This document shows positions 43,232-53,349 of a stretch of 64,000 bases of DNA, piece by piece. Positions within the stretch are counted from its first letter, which is position 1. Every line of letters begins with the position of its first letter. A program made the translations under genes and the position numbers. The notes under the pieces are model-generated. The model saw nothing but the letters and a program-made list of their open reading frames with translations. It searched no databases and was not told where the DNA came from. The stretch covers positions 62,001 through 126,000 of the forward strand of contig CALYPL010000002.1 in NCBI GenBank assembly GCA_945273835.1, given 5' to 3'. The DNA comes from an uncultured Dysgonomonas sp. GTDB taxonomy: Bacteria > Bacteroidota > Bacteroidia > Bacteroidales > Dysgonomonadaceae.

Positions 43232-44473
43232 ATGTTTGATCAAATTAAAACAGGACACCGTTTTGAAGAAATAATCCGCAATCAGAAATTTGAAGACGGA
43301 CAAGAATTGTCGGTCATTAATTTCGGACCGACTCACCCTTCAACACACGGTGTGTTCCAAAATATTCTGCTTGTCGATGGTGATACCATTCTTGATGCCG
43401 ATACAACTATCGGATATATTCACCGTGCATTCGAGAAAATAGCAGAACACCGTACATTTTATCAAATAACACCTTTAACAGATCGTCTCAACTATTGTTC
43501 ATCGCCGCTTAATAACATGTGTTGGTGGATGACAGTTGAAAAGGCATTGGGTGTTGAAACCACCAAGAAAGTAGACTATATGCGCGTTGTGATAATGGAG
43601 CTTGCGCGTATAGCCGACCATTTGATATGTAATGGTATACTTGGGGTCGATTTAGGAGCCTATACAGGTTTTCTCTATGTAATGGAGTTTCGCGAATTGA
43701 TATACGAAATATATGAAGGCGTATGCGGTGCTCGTATGACGACTAATATGGGACGTATTGGCGGTTTTGAACGAGATTTTTCACCTGAAGTTTGGGCAAA
43801 AATAGATACTTTCCTAAAAGGATTTCCTAAAGCATGGGACGAGTTGGAAAGACTGTTTATCCGTAACCGTATATTTATGGATCGCACAATCGACGTAGGA
43901 GCTATTTCTGCGGAAAAAGCGATGAATTACGGTTTTACAGGGCCAAATTTAAGAGCCACAGGCATAGACTACGACGTGCGTGTTATGAATCCATACAGTT
44001 CATATCAGGATTTTGATTTTAATATTCCTGTCGGACAATCGGGCGATACATACGATCGTTGGTGTGTGCGTGCCGGAGAAGTCAAAGAAAGTATCAAGAT
44101 AATACGTCAGGCAGTAGAAAAACTGAAAGGCATGAAAAATCAACCCTGTCATTCAGATGTACCCGATTATTATTTGCCGCCTAAAGAAGACGTATATACA
44201 AAAATGGAAGAACTTATTGCTCACTTCAAAATAGTAATGGGCGAAGTGCCTGTTCCTGTCGGAGAAGTTTATCATTCAGTTGAAGGAGCTAACGGAGAAT
44301 TAGGAATGTATCTGGTAACTGACGGTTCACGAGTTCCGTATAGATTACATTTCCGTCGTCCATGTTTTATATTTTATCAGGCATTCCCTGAAATGGTAAA
44401 AGGCGGATCAATCTCAGATGCGGTGACAACTTTATCAAGTCTGAACGTTATCGCAGGAGAATTAGATGCGTAA
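43232..44473 (+). CDS. nuoD: NADH:quinone oxidoreductase subunit D
   Basis: 413 aa, 49-kDa-subunit family that lines the quinone pocket. The ATG at 43232 is preferred; a longer reading from 43154 would overlap nuoC. INFGPTHPSTHG carries the quinone-site histidines, then YIHRAFEKIAE, SPLNNMCWW, RVPYRLHFRRP at the C terminus. Tyrosine/histidine quinone ligands sit in expected places. Confidence 0.97.
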   Translation: MFDQIKTGHRFEEIIRNQKFEDGQELSVINFGPTHPSTHGVFQNILLVDGDTILDADTTIGYIHRAFEKIAEHRTFYQITPLTDRLNYCSSPLNNMCWWMTVEKALGVETTKKVDYMRVVIMELARIADHLICNGILGVDLGAYTGFLYVMEFRELIYEIYEGVCGARMTTNMGRIGGFERDFSPEVWAKIDTFLKGFPKAWDELERLFIRNRIFMDRTIDVGAISAEKAMNYGFTGPNLRATGIDYDVRVMNPYSSYQDFDFNIPVGQSGDTYDRWCVRAGEVKESIKIIRQAVEKLKGMKNQPCHSDVPDYYLPPKEDVYTKMEELIAHFKIVMGEVPVPVGEVYHSVEGANGELGMYLVTDGSRVPYRLHFRRPCFIFYQAFPEMVKGGSISDAVTTLSSLNVIAGELDA

Positions 44474-44548
44474 TTATATGATGAAGATTAATTTTAGGAT
44501 TGTCTCAAGTTAAGAATTTTAACAGCTTAAAGCTATCAGCTAAAATAT

Positions 44549-45067
44549 ATGAAAGAATATACACAGCAGATAAATTTTACAGACGAATTAAAAGCTCGAA
44601 TCAGAGAACTGATAAGTCGTTATCCGGCGGAACATAAGAAATCAGCACTTTTACCCGTGCTCCATGCGGTACAAGATGCACATGACAATTGGTTGAGCGT
44701 TCCGCTTATGGATAAAGTGGCTGAAATATTAGAAATAAAACCCATTGAAGTATATGAAGTTGTAACATTTTACACCATGTATAACCAAAAGCCAATGGGT
44801 AAATATATGTTAGAATTTTGTCGGACAACATGTTGTGCAATCCAAAGAGGAGAAGACCTGATGGAATATACCTGCAATAAACTTGGTATAAAACCGGGAG
44901 AAACAACTCCGGATGGCATGTTCAGCGTAGTAGGAGTAGAATGTCTTGGAGCATGCGGTTACGGACCGATGCTACAATTAGGCGATTATTACCACGAACA
45001 TCTTACAGAAGAAAAAATAGATGCTTTGCTTGAAGATTGCAGGCAAGGCAAAGTAAATCTTCATTGA
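44549..45067 (+). CDS. nuoE: NADH:quinone oxidoreductase subunit E
   Basis: 172 aa, 24-kDa-subunit family with a thioredoxin-like fold and one [2Fe-2S] cluster. Ligands are in FCRTTCCAI and in ECLGACGYGP. It is part of the NADH-oxidising N-module. The 75-bp gap after nuoD is the widest in the operon. Confidence 0.97.
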   Translation: MKEYTQQINFTDELKARIRELISRYPAEHKKSALLPVLHAVQDAHDNWLSVPLMDKVAEILEIKPIEVYEVVTFYTMYNQKPMGKYMLEFCRTTCCAIQRGEDLMEYTCNKLGIKPGETTPDGMFSVVGVECLGACGYGPMLQLGDYYHEHLTEEKIDALLEDCRQGKVNLH

Positions 45068-45076
45068 TTTTCAAAA

Positions 45077-46447
45077 ATGGCAACAAAAATATTATTTGAG
45101 AAATTAGATATTCCGGGGATAGAAACCTACGAAGTTTACCGTAAAAATGGCGGATATACTTCTGTAGAAAAAGCTCTCAAAACCATGTCTCCCGATGAAG
45201 TAACCGAACAAGTCAAACTGTCGGGTATACGAGGTAGAGGAGGTGCAGGTTTCCCGATGGGAATGAAATGGAGTTTTATAGATAAAGCCTCAGGAAAACC
45301 ACGTCATTTGGTTGTAAATGCCGATGAATCGGAACCCGGTACATACAAAGACCGATTTTTGATGCATCACATCCCGCATCTTCTTATCGAAGGAGCGATT
45401 GTTGCAAGTTACGCACTTGGAGCAAATCTTTCATACATATATATTCGGGGTGAATACATGTGGATTTATAAGATTCTCGAAAAAGCCTTGGCAGAAGCAT
45501 ATGATAACGGATGGCTCGGAAAGAATATATTAGGTTCAGGATTTGACCTTGATTTACATGTACATTGCGGTGCAGGAGCCTACGTTTGTGGTGAAGAAAC
45601 CGCCTTGCTCGAATCATTAGAAGGTAAACGAGGAAATCCACGCATGAAACCGCCGTTTCCAGCTGTTAGCGGAGTTTGGGCAGAACCTACTGTGGTAAAT
45701 AACGTTGAATCAATATCTTCAGTTTCTTGGATCGTAAATCACGGCGGAGAAGCCTACGCAAACGTTGGAATAGGTAAATCAACAGGTACAAAACTTATTT
45801 GTGCGTCAGGACATATAAAGAATCCGGGAGTTTATGAAGTAGAAATGGGTATGCCCGTTGAAGAGTTTTTCTACTCAGATGAATATCTTGGCGGCATGAT
45901 TGATGACCGTCCATTAAAAGCTGTTATACCCGGTGGAGCATCCATGCAGATTTTGCCTACTCAATATATTTTCAAAACCGCTAACGGAGACCCGCGTCTG
46001 ATGAGCTATGAATCTTGGGCTGACGGTGGAAAACTAACAGGATCGGGACTTGGTTCCGGTGGATTCATGGTTTTTAATGATACAGTATGTATAGTTAGAA
46101 ATACATGGAACATCAGCCGTTTCTTTCATCACGAAAGTTGCGGTCAATGTACACCTTGCCGTGAAGGAACAGGTTGGATGGAGAAAATCCTTTACCGTAT
46201 CGAAAACGGATTAGGCAGAGAAGAAGATATTAACATACTCTACGATATACAAAGTCAGATAGAAGGTAATACAATATGTCCGTTGGGCGATGCAGCATCA
46301 TGGCCTGTTGCTGCCGCAATACACCATTTTCGTGAAGAATTTGAATATCACGTACGTTTCCCTGAGAAAGTTAAAAACAAAGACCATTTCAGAAACGAAC
46401 CGATGGACAAAGTAAGACATCTTATTAATTCTATGGCTGTCAGTTAA
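45077..46447 (+). CDS. nuoF: NADH:quinone oxidoreductase subunit F
   Basis: 456 aa, 51-kDa subunit that binds NADH and FMN. GRGGAGFPMGMKW (nucleotide site), NADESEPGTYKDR (FMN), and the C-terminal [4Fe-4S] ligands CGQCTPCREG with NTICPLGD are seen. Together with NuoE and NuoG it oxidises NADH, so this operon encodes the complete enzyme. Confidence 0.98.
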   Translation: MATKILFEKLDIPGIETYEVYRKNGGYTSVEKALKTMSPDEVTEQVKLSGIRGRGGAGFPMGMKWSFIDKASGKPRHLVVNADESEPGTYKDRFLMHHIPHLLIEGAIVASYALGANLSYIYIRGEYMWIYKILEKALAEAYDNGWLGKNILGSGFDLDLHVHCGAGAYVCGEETALLESLEGKRGNPRMKPPFPAVSGVWAEPTVVNNVESISSVSWIVNHGGEAYANVGIGKSTGTKLICASGHIKNPGVYEVEMGMPVEEFFYSDEYLGGMIDDRPLKAVIPGGASMQILPTQYIFKTANGDPRLMSYESWADGGKLTGSGLGSGGFMVFNDTVCIVRNTWNISRFFHHESCGQCTPCREGTGWMEKILYRIENGLGREEDINILYDIQSQIEGNTICPLGDAASWPVAAAIHHFREEFEYHVRFPEKVKNKDHFRNEPMDKVRHLINSMAVS

Positions 46448-46475
46448 CAGCTGACATATAAAGCTAAATTGAAAT

Positions 46476-47510
46476 ATGAAAGTTACGATAGATGGACAAA
46501 CAATTGATGTAGAACCGGGAACAACAGTCTTGCAGGCTGCCCGCATGATAGGAGGAAGTTGCGTTCCGCCTACAATGTGTTACTACAGTAAATTGAAAAA
46601 TACAGGTGGAAACTGTCGCTGTTGTTTAGTCGAAGTTTCAAAAGGAAGCGATAAAGATCCTCGTCCTATGCCCAAGCTACAGCCCTCTTGTAAGACAGCT
46701 GTTCAGGATGGTATGGAGGTTAAGAGCGCGACTTCCGAACGTGCCGTTAAAGCTCGTAAAGCCATAACAGAAATGTTGCTTATCAATCACCCGCTCGATT
46801 GTCCGGTATGTGATCAGGCAGGAGAATGTGATTTGCAGAATCTGGCATATAACAATAAAGAGAACCGATCTCGTTTTGTAGAACAAAAAGTCACGTTTTC
46901 AACGGAAGATTTAGGTCCATATATTTCTTTAAATAAAAATCGTTGCATTATTTGTTATCGTTGCGTGAAGCTGGCTGATCAGTTGACACCAGAACGCATT
47001 CATGGAGTAATGAATAGGGGAGATCATGCAGAAATTTCCACCTACATAAAAAACTCTATAGATAACGAAATGTCGGGTAATATGATTGACGTATGCCCTG
47101 TTGGAGCATTGACTGATAAAACTGCCCGATTCGATTCACGTGTCTGGTTTTATAAACCCTACAATGCGCATCGTTCATGTACTAAATGTGCCGGAAAAGC
47201 AACAGTATGGATGTTCGGAGATCATATCCGTCGTGTAACAGGTCGTAAAGATGAAAATAGGGAAATAGAAGATTATATTTGTAACGAATGTCGTTTCGAT
47301 CACAAAGACCCTAAAGACTGGGTAATTGAAGGACCACGCAAGTTCGAGAAATTTTCTGTTATAAATGTCAATAATTATACGAAACCTGTAAAAAAAGTAG
47401 ATCTCAATATGGGAGAACTACCCGAAAAAGGACGTCCGCAGGATAGAGAGAAAATCAGCATGAAAAGTTTTCCTTATGATGCCGAAGAACTCAAAGAATT
47501 AAATAGCTAA
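46476..47510 (+). CDS. nuoG: NADH:quinone oxidoreductase subunit G, short form
   Basis: 344 aa, versus about 700-900 in E. coli and many others. It keeps the N-terminal [2Fe-2S] domain (CYYS, CRCC), the His-Cys3 region (NHPLDCPVCDQAGECDLQ), the 4Fe-4S pair (CIICYRC, CPVGALT) and the zone CTKC...CNEC. It ends there and lacks the molybdopterin-oxidoreductase-like part. Short NuoG is known in Flavobacteriia and related Bacteroidota, so this is a lineage form rather than a truncation; the reading frame is intact and nuoH starts 17 bp on. Confidence 0.93.
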   Translation: MKVTIDGQTIDVEPGTTVLQAARMIGGSCVPPTMCYYSKLKNTGGNCRCCLVEVSKGSDKDPRPMPKLQPSCKTAVQDGMEVKSATSERAVKARKAITEMLLINHPLDCPVCDQAGECDLQNLAYNNKENRSRFVEQKVTFSTEDLGPYISLNKNRCIICYRCVKLADQLTPERIHGVMNRGDHAEISTYIKNSIDNEMSGNMIDVCPVGALTDKTARFDSRVWFYKPYNAHRSCTKCAGKATVWMFGDHIRRVTGRKDENREIEDYICNECRFDHKDPKDWVIEGPRKFEKFSVINVNNYTKPVKKVDLNMGELPEKGRPQDREKISMKSFPYDAEELKELNS

Positions 47511-47527
47511 GTATAATATAGAACGAT

Positions 47528-48556
47528 ATGGAATTATCACTCATTATAGAGAAATTTGTATTTATCTTGATCATATTCGGTCTGACTATGGGAGTAGCTC
47601 TCTATGCTACTTTGGCAGAGCGGAAAGTCGCCGGTTTTTTGCAAGACCGTCTTGGACCTAATCGTGCGGGACTTTTTGGTTTGTTGCAACCTATTTGCGA
47701 TGGAACAAAGCTATTCTCAAAAGAAGAATTCTTCCCCAATACACCGAATAAGGTACTATTCGTAGTAGGGCCTGCTGTGTCTATGATTGTATCTTTGCTT
47801 GGTAGCGCAGTTATACCTTGGGCAGATAAATTTGTCATAGCCGGAAAAGAATATATACCACAGGTTGCCGATGTAAATGTCGCTGTGTTGTATGTTGTGG
47901 CAGTTTTAGGTATCAGTGTATATGGTATAGTATTGGGAGGTTGGGCATCCAACAATAAATATTCTTTAATCGGTTCCATCCGTGCGGGAGCACAGATGAT
48001 CTCGTACGAACTGGCTATGGGATGCGCACTTATTGCAATCGTTATGACTACCGGTTCATTTAGTTTAAAGGATATTACATTACATCAAACCTCCGTATGG
48101 AATGTTTTTGTACAACCATTGACTTTTATAATATTTCTTGTATGTTCATTTGCGGAATGTAATCGTACGCCTTTTGATTTGGCTGAATGCGAATCTGAAT
48201 TAGTGAATGGTCATCACACCGAATTTTCATCTTTAAAGATGGGATTTTATATGTTTTCAGAATACGCCGCTATGTTCTTTTCGTCAGCCTTCATTTCTGT
48301 TTTATTTTTCGGTGGGTATAATTATCCGGGCATGAGCTGGGTGTCTGAAAACTGGGGCGTAAATGTTTGTAACATACTGGCTTTTGCGTCTATATTGGTT
48401 AAGACTTTATTCTTTATGTTCTTCTATATATGGGTACGATGGTCAATCCCTCGTTTCCGTTATGACCAGCTGATGAAACTTGGTTGGAAAATACTTTTAC
48501 CATTGGCATTTGTCAATATATTCATAGTAGGAATCGTAACATTGCTAATTGACTAA
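47528..48556 (+). CDS. nuoH: NADH:quinone oxidoreductase subunit H
   Basis: 342 aa, eight-TM subunit of the quinone-binding interface. ERKVAGFLQDRLGPNRAG and FAECNRTPFDLAECESELVNGHHTEFSS carry the family-defining residues (the longer stretch is residues about 211-238). Complete. Confidence 0.97.
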   Translation: MELSLIIEKFVFILIIFGLTMGVALYATLAERKVAGFLQDRLGPNRAGLFGLLQPICDGTKLFSKEEFFPNTPNKVLFVVGPAVSMIVSLLGSAVIPWADKFVIAGKEYIPQVADVNVAVLYVVAVLGISVYGIVLGGWASNNKYSLIGSIRAGAQMISYELAMGCALIAIVMTTGSFSLKDITLHQTSVWNVFVQPLTFIIFLVCSFAECNRTPFDLAECESELVNGHHTEFSSLKMGFYMFSEYAAMFFSSAFISVLFFGGYNYPGMSWVSENWGVNVCNILAFASILVKTLFFMFFYIWVRWSIPRFRYDQLMKLGWKILLPLAFVNIFIVGIVTLLID

Positions 48557-48575
48557 TTTAATAGATAGCTAAATC

Positions 48576-49160
48576 ATGTCGATGCAAAATATATCATTAT
48601 CGGGTCGTAAAGAAATTGCTTCTAACAAGAAGATGACTTTTTGGGAAAGTACTTATCTTTTTGCTGTTGTGAAAGGATTGGTTATAACCATGCGGCATTT
48701 CTTTCAGAAACCTGTGACAATACAATATCCCGAACAAGCTAGGGAATTAAGCCCTGTCTACAGGGGACAACATACATTGATGCGTGATGAAGAGGGACGT
48801 GAGCGATGCACAGCCTGTGGGCTTTGTGCCTTATCTTGTCCTGCCGAAGCCATCACTATAAAGGCGGCTGAACGCCAGCCCGGCGAAGAACATCTTTATA
48901 GAGAAGAAAAATATGCGGTTGTATATGAAATAAATATGCTCAGATGTATATTTTGTGGTCTCTGTGAGGAAGCCTGTCCTAAGGCTGCCATCTTTTTGAC
49001 TAAATCAAGAACATGGGTAAAACCCCGTCTTACCAGAGAAGATTTTATCTGGGGAAAAGATAAGCTTGTTATGCCTTTGGAAGCTGCTAAAGCAAATACA
49101 ATGGCTAAAGAGAAAGACGCAATTAGTATTGAAAAACGTTTAATGAGCATATATAAATGA
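48576..49160 (+). CDS. nuoI: NADH:quinone oxidoreductase subunit I
   Basis: 194 aa with two [4Fe-4S] ferredoxin motifs: CTACGLCALSCP and CIFCGLCEEACP, carrying clusters N6a and N6b. Overlaps nuoJ by 4 bp (ATGA), a sign of translational coupling. Confidence 0.97.
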   Translation: MSMQNISLSGRKEIASNKKMTFWESTYLFAVVKGLVITMRHFFQKPVTIQYPEQARELSPVYRGQHTLMRDEEGRERCTACGLCALSCPAEAITIKAAERQPGEEHLYREEKYAVVYEINMLRCIFCGLCEEACPKAAIFLTKSRTWVKPRLTREDFIWGKDKLVMPLEAAKANTMAKEKDAISIEKRLMSIYK

Positions 49161-49669
49161 TACTTATAATATTTTATATCCTGTCAGCGATTACTTTAGC
49201 TACGGGTATCTTAACCGTTGTATCGAAAAGCCCTATCAATAGTGCTGTGTATATGATTATCTGTTTCTTTTCGATAAGCGGTCATTTTCTGATGCTTAAT
49301 GCTCAGTTCTTAGCTGTTGTGAACATAATCGTTTATGCCGGTGCAATTATGATACTGTTGCTGTTCACACTTATGTTGATGAATCTTAATAAGACGCATG
49401 AATCAACAAAAAAAATAGGATCACGCATTGCTGCGGTTATTTCCGCCTGCTTAGTGGCTTTTGTATTGTTGGCAGTATCATTGAAAGCTGCGCCTGTTGT
49501 AGATAATTATAAGTCTACCGGAGTTGACTTCCAATCGGTGCAGGTTATTGGACAGGTATTGTTAAACGATTATCTTGTTCCTTTTGAATTTGCATCTGTA
49601 TTGCTCATAACCTCGATGATTGGTGCGGTATTGATTTCTAAAAGAGATAAAAAAGTTAAAGAATTATGA
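49157..49669 (+). CDS. nuoJ: NADH:quinone oxidoreductase subunit J
   Basis: 170 aa, five predicted TM helices, ND6 family (SKSPINSAVYMIICFF, VVNIIVYAGAIMILLLF). Start overlaps the nuoI stop and its own stop overlaps the nuoK start by 4 bp. Confidence 0.95.
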   Translation: MILIIFYILSAITLATGILTVVSKSPINSAVYMIICFFSISGHFLMLNAQFLAVVNIIVYAGAIMILLLFTLMLMNLNKTHESTKKIGSRIAAVISACLVAFVLLAVSLKAAPVVDNYKSTGVDFQSVQVIGQVLLNDYLVPFEFASVLLITSMIGAVLISKRDKKVKEL

Positions 49670-49986
49670 TAGATGTATTAAAAGAAGTCGGCATAAACAA
49701 CTATATCTATCTTGCCGTAATGTTATTTTGCGTCGGCATATTAGGTATACTTTTTCGTCGTAGTACAATCGTTTTACTGATGTCTGTTGAGTTAATGCTT
49801 GCATCTGCCAATCTGTTACTTATTGCTTTTTCGGTATATCATCATGATGTAAGTGGTCAGATATTCGCTATTTTCGGAATGACGGTAGCTGCCGCCGAAG
49901 TTGCGGTAGGATTAGCTATTCTTGTGGCCTTGTTCAGAAATATAGGCTCAATTGATATTGAAAAATTAAAGAACCTGAAAGGATAA
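49666..49986 (+). CDS. nuoK: NADH:quinone oxidoreductase subunit K
   Basis: 106 aa, three TM helices, ND4L family; VLLMSVELMLASANLLLIAF and AAAEVAVGLAILVALF hold the conserved membrane glutamates. Directly abuts nuoL. Confidence 0.96.
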   Translation: MIDVLKEVGINNYIYLAVMLFCVGILGILFRRSTIVLLMSVELMLASANLLLIAFSVYHHDVSGQIFAIFGMTVAAAEVAVGLAILVALFRNIGSIDIEKLKNLKG

Positions 49987-51876
49987 ATGGAAACAATTTT
50001 AGTATTAATACTTTTGCTTAGCCCCTTTGTTGGGTTTCTTATCAATATTTTTGTGGGGCATCGGTTGAGTAAAACCTTTCCGGGTTGCCTCGCTTCGACA
50101 GCCGTTTTATTAAGCTTCATTATTACCTTATATTTTTTTACTCAGCTACTGATTACCAATCAACCGATGGATATCCGGTTGTTTGACAATCTCAATTTGT
50201 CTGCGTTAACAGTTAATATTGGATTTACGGTTGACCGTTTATCATTACTTTGGTTATTGATGGTAACAGGTATTGGTTTTCTTATTCATGTCTATTCAAT
50301 GGGATATATGAAAGGCGATCCTAATATAGGTCGATATTTTGCATATCTGAATTTGTTTATCTTCTTCATGTCCGTACTTGTTTTAAGCAGTAATCTGTTT
50401 GTTATGTTTATCGGATGGGAAGGAGTCGGACTTTGTTCTTACCTATTGATCGGTTTTTGGAACACCAATCATAAATATAATGATGCTGCTAAGAAAGCAT
50501 TTATAATGAATAGAATAGGGGACTTTGGTTTCATTATAGGCATTTTTACATTAGCATACCTGTTCAAGACTATTGATTTTAACGGTTTGAAGCTGGCTGT
50601 TTCATCTTCGGCCGGTCCTCAAACCGCAACTATGCTTGGCATTGCTACTTTTTGTTTATTTGTAGGTGCAATGGGTAAAAGTGCGCAGATCCCATTATAT
50701 ACCTGGTTGCCCGATGCGATGGCTGGTCCAACTCCGGTTTCGGCTCTGATACATGCCGCAACAATGGTCACAGCCGGTATTTTCATGGTAACAAGATTAA
50801 ATTTTGTTTTTGATCTGACTCCTGATATTCAGATGTTTATTGCTATTATTGGTGCGGTAACTTCTTTATTTGCAGCTACGGTAGCTATTGTACAAAACGA
50901 TATTAAAAAAGTATTGGCTTATTCAACTGTATCTCAACTCGGGTTGATGTTTCTTGCATTAGGAGCAGGAGCATATCATATAGCGGTATTTCATGTAATC
51001 ACGCATGCCTTTTTCAAAGCCTGCTTATTCTTGGGTGCAGGTTCTGTTATTCATGGTATGGGAGGCGAGCAGGATATGCGACATATGGGCGGTCTGAAGA
51101 AATATATGCCTACAACTTATTGGACTTTTGCAGTATCTACATTATCAATATCGGGTATTCCATTCTTTGCGGGATTCTTCTCGAAAGACGAGATAATGAT
51201 AACAGCTTTTCAATATAGCATTCCTTTGTGGGTAATTGCCGGACTGGCATCTTTGCTGACAGCTTTTTATATGTTTAGAGCTTTGTATCTGACTTTTCAT
51301 GGTACTTTCAGAGGTAGTGAGGAGCAAATGCATCATTTACATGAATCGCCTAAAACGATGACTCTACCGTTAATGATTTTAGGTATTTTGGCTATTATAG
51401 GTGGATTTATTAGTATTCCATTTGCAAACCTAAGTTGGCTCAACGCATATCTTGAACCTGTTTTGCCGGGTATAGCCCTTGAAGATCATCTGCCGTTATG
51501 GTTACAATGCACGATGATTGCCATATCTATATTAATTGCTTTAATAGGTTGGTTTATAGCTTATAATAAATATAATAGAAATAACGAAGTGCCTGCTTCG
51601 GATGATCAAATTACAGGTTTCGCAAAAGTCCTTTATCATAAATACTATATTGACGAAATATATGACCGCATATTTGTAAAACCATTATATGCAGTCGGTA
51701 AATTTTTCAATAATTTCATTGAAGTTTTAGTCGGCAAATTTATTAATGGGGTAGGACAGTTGGCTGAGATCATTTCAGTTCCTGCTCAAGCCTTGCAAAA
51801 CGGTAATTTAGGGTTTTATCTCTTTTGCTTTGTAATTGGCTTTTGTGCCATCGTAATCAGTATAATTCTTGTGTAA
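49987..51876 (+). CDS. nuoL: NADH:quinone oxidoreductase subunit L
   Basis: 629 aa antiporter-like subunit with the long C-terminal lateral helix. GWEGVGLCSYLLIGFW, MGKSAQIPLYTWLPDAMAGP and HAATMVTAGIFMVTR are diagnostic; the C-terminal residues of about 560-629 fit the lateral helix and its anchor. Proton-pumping membrane arm. Confidence 0.97.
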   Translation: METILVLILLLSPFVGFLINIFVGHRLSKTFPGCLASTAVLLSFIITLYFFTQLLITNQPMDIRLFDNLNLSALTVNIGFTVDRLSLLWLLMVTGIGFLIHVYSMGYMKGDPNIGRYFAYLNLFIFFMSVLVLSSNLFVMFIGWEGVGLCSYLLIGFWNTNHKYNDAAKKAFIMNRIGDFGFIIGIFTLAYLFKTIDFNGLKLAVSSSAGPQTATMLGIATFCLFVGAMGKSAQIPLYTWLPDAMAGPTPVSALIHAATMVTAGIFMVTRLNFVFDLTPDIQMFIAIIGAVTSLFAATVAIVQNDIKKVLAYSTVSQLGLMFLALGAGAYHIAVFHVITHAFFKACLFLGAGSVIHGMGGEQDMRHMGGLKKYMPTTYWTFAVSTLSISGIPFFAGFFSKDEIMITAFQYSIPLWVIAGLASLLTAFYMFRALYLTFHGTFRGSEEQMHHLHESPKTMTLPLMILGILAIIGGFISIPFANLSWLNAYLEPVLPGIALEDHLPLWLQCTMIAISILIALIGWFIAYNKYNRNNEVPASDDQITGFAKVLYHKYYIDEIYDRIFVKPLYAVGKFFNNFIEVLVGKFINGVGQLAEIISVPAQALQNGNLGFYLFCFVIGFCAIVISIILV

Positions 51877-51891
51877 ACAGTACATATAGAT

Positions 51892-53331
51892 ATGAATATA
51901 GCTATTATTTTAATTATATTTCTTGTCGGGGCAATAGTCACCTTTCTTTCCGGTAACAGGCTTGCCTCAAAAGTCGCTTTGATTTTTAGTATAGCGGCGG
52001 CGGTTTTTTCGGTAGCATTATTAATTCAGTTTACGAATGGTGGAGAATTAAGCTATTCTGTTGAATGGATGAAAAATCCGAACATCAACTTTTCTTTGCA
52101 GGCTGATGGTTTAGGATTGACGATGATATTACTTACTGCGTTTTTACTTCCTGTAATTATTATGACGGGTGTTTCTTTTCCCGGTAAAAAAGAAAAGAGT
52201 TTTTATTCTTTAGTTTTATTAGTCGCTTTTGCTGTGTCAGGTGCTTTTCTGAGCAGTAACGCATTGATATATTATGTATTTTGGGAATTATCACTAATCC
52301 CGATTTACTTCATTATTATTTATTGGGGTAATGGTGACGCTGAAAAGCGTAGAAAGGCAACGATGACATTTTTCTTATACACTTTCTTCGGTTCACTTTT
52401 CATGCTTGCTGCATTTATATATCTTTATTACAAAGTCGGCAGTTTCGATATATCGGCACTGTATAATGCTGAATTGACACCGAAAGAACAGATCTGGATA
52501 TTTTTAGCATTCTTCTTGGCATTTGCCATCAAGGTACCTGTATTTCCGTTTCATACATGGCAGGCTAATGTGTATCAAAAAGCACCCCTTATCGGAACGA
52601 TGTTATTGGCCGGTTTAATGTCTAAGATGGGATTGTACAGCATTATGCGCTGGCAACTTCCAATCACTCCTTACGCTTCGCATGAGTTGAGATTGATTGT
52701 TCTGATATTATGTATAACAGGTGTCATCTATGGTTCGCTTATAGCATTAAAACAAGATAATCTGAAGCGTTTCTTCGCTTATGCCTCACTTTCGCACGTT
52801 GGCTTTATTGCTGCGGGAATCTATTCATTAACATACGATGGTATGCAAGGTGCGATTGCGCTAATGATTGCTCACGCATTTGTTGTTGTGGGTTTATTCT
52901 TTTCATCGGATGTCATATATCGTCGTTGGCAGACTCCATATATAAGTCAGATGGGAGGTATTAAAAATAATGCGAGATATTTTGGATTGTGTTTCTTCAT
53001 CATTCTTTTAGCTGGCATATCGGTGCCTTTGTCATATAATTTTATCGGTGAATTCGCTATTATGTTCGGTTTATATCAGTTAAGTATCTGGTATGTGGTG
53101 GCAATAGGTACTTCGATGTTCTTAGGAGCGTTCATGATGTTGCGTATGTATCAATATGTAATGTTAGGCGAAAATAAGACTAATAAGGCTTTTGCAGATT
53201 TATCAAAAAACGAATGTCTGATATTTGTTTTGTTGATTATTATTATACTTTACTTCGGAATATATCCTAAACCGATAGTTGAAACCGTTGGTAACAGTAT
53301 AAAGGAAATATTATTTTATATTAACAGATAA
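51892..53331 (+). CDS. nuoM: NADH:quinone oxidoreductase subunit M
   Basis: 479 aa antiporter-like subunit, ND4 family. FWELSLIPIYFIIIYWG, KVPVFPFHTWQANVYQKAP and ASLSHVGFIAAGI are conserved; membrane lysine and glutamate positions typical of proton channels are present. Confidence 0.97.
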   Translation: MNIAIILIIFLVGAIVTFLSGNRLASKVALIFSIAAAVFSVALLIQFTNGGELSYSVEWMKNPNINFSLQADGLGLTMILLTAFLLPVIIMTGVSFPGKKEKSFYSLVLLVAFAVSGAFLSSNALIYYVFWELSLIPIYFIIIYWGNGDAEKRRKATMTFFLYTFFGSLFMLAAFIYLYYKVGSFDISALYNAELTPKEQIWIFLAFFLAFAIKVPVFPFHTWQANVYQKAPLIGTMLLAGLMSKMGLYSIMRWQLPITPYASHELRLIVLILCITGVIYGSLIALKQDNLKRFFAYASLSHVGFIAAGIYSLTYDGMQGAIALMIAHAFVVVGLFFSSDVIYRRWQTPYISQMGGIKNNARYFGLCFFIILLAGISVPLSYNFIGEFAIMFGLYQLSIWYVVAIGTSMFLGAFMMLRMYQYVMLGENKTNKAFADLSKNECLIFVLLIIIILYFGIYPKPIVETVGNSIKEILFYINR

Positions 53332-53349
53332 TTAATTAGTTATTAGATA

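Noticed and set aside
46476..47510. nuoG as a truncated pseudogene
   Set aside because: All iron-sulfur ligands are intact, the frame is clean and nuoH follows closely; short NuoG is a known form in Bacteroidota.
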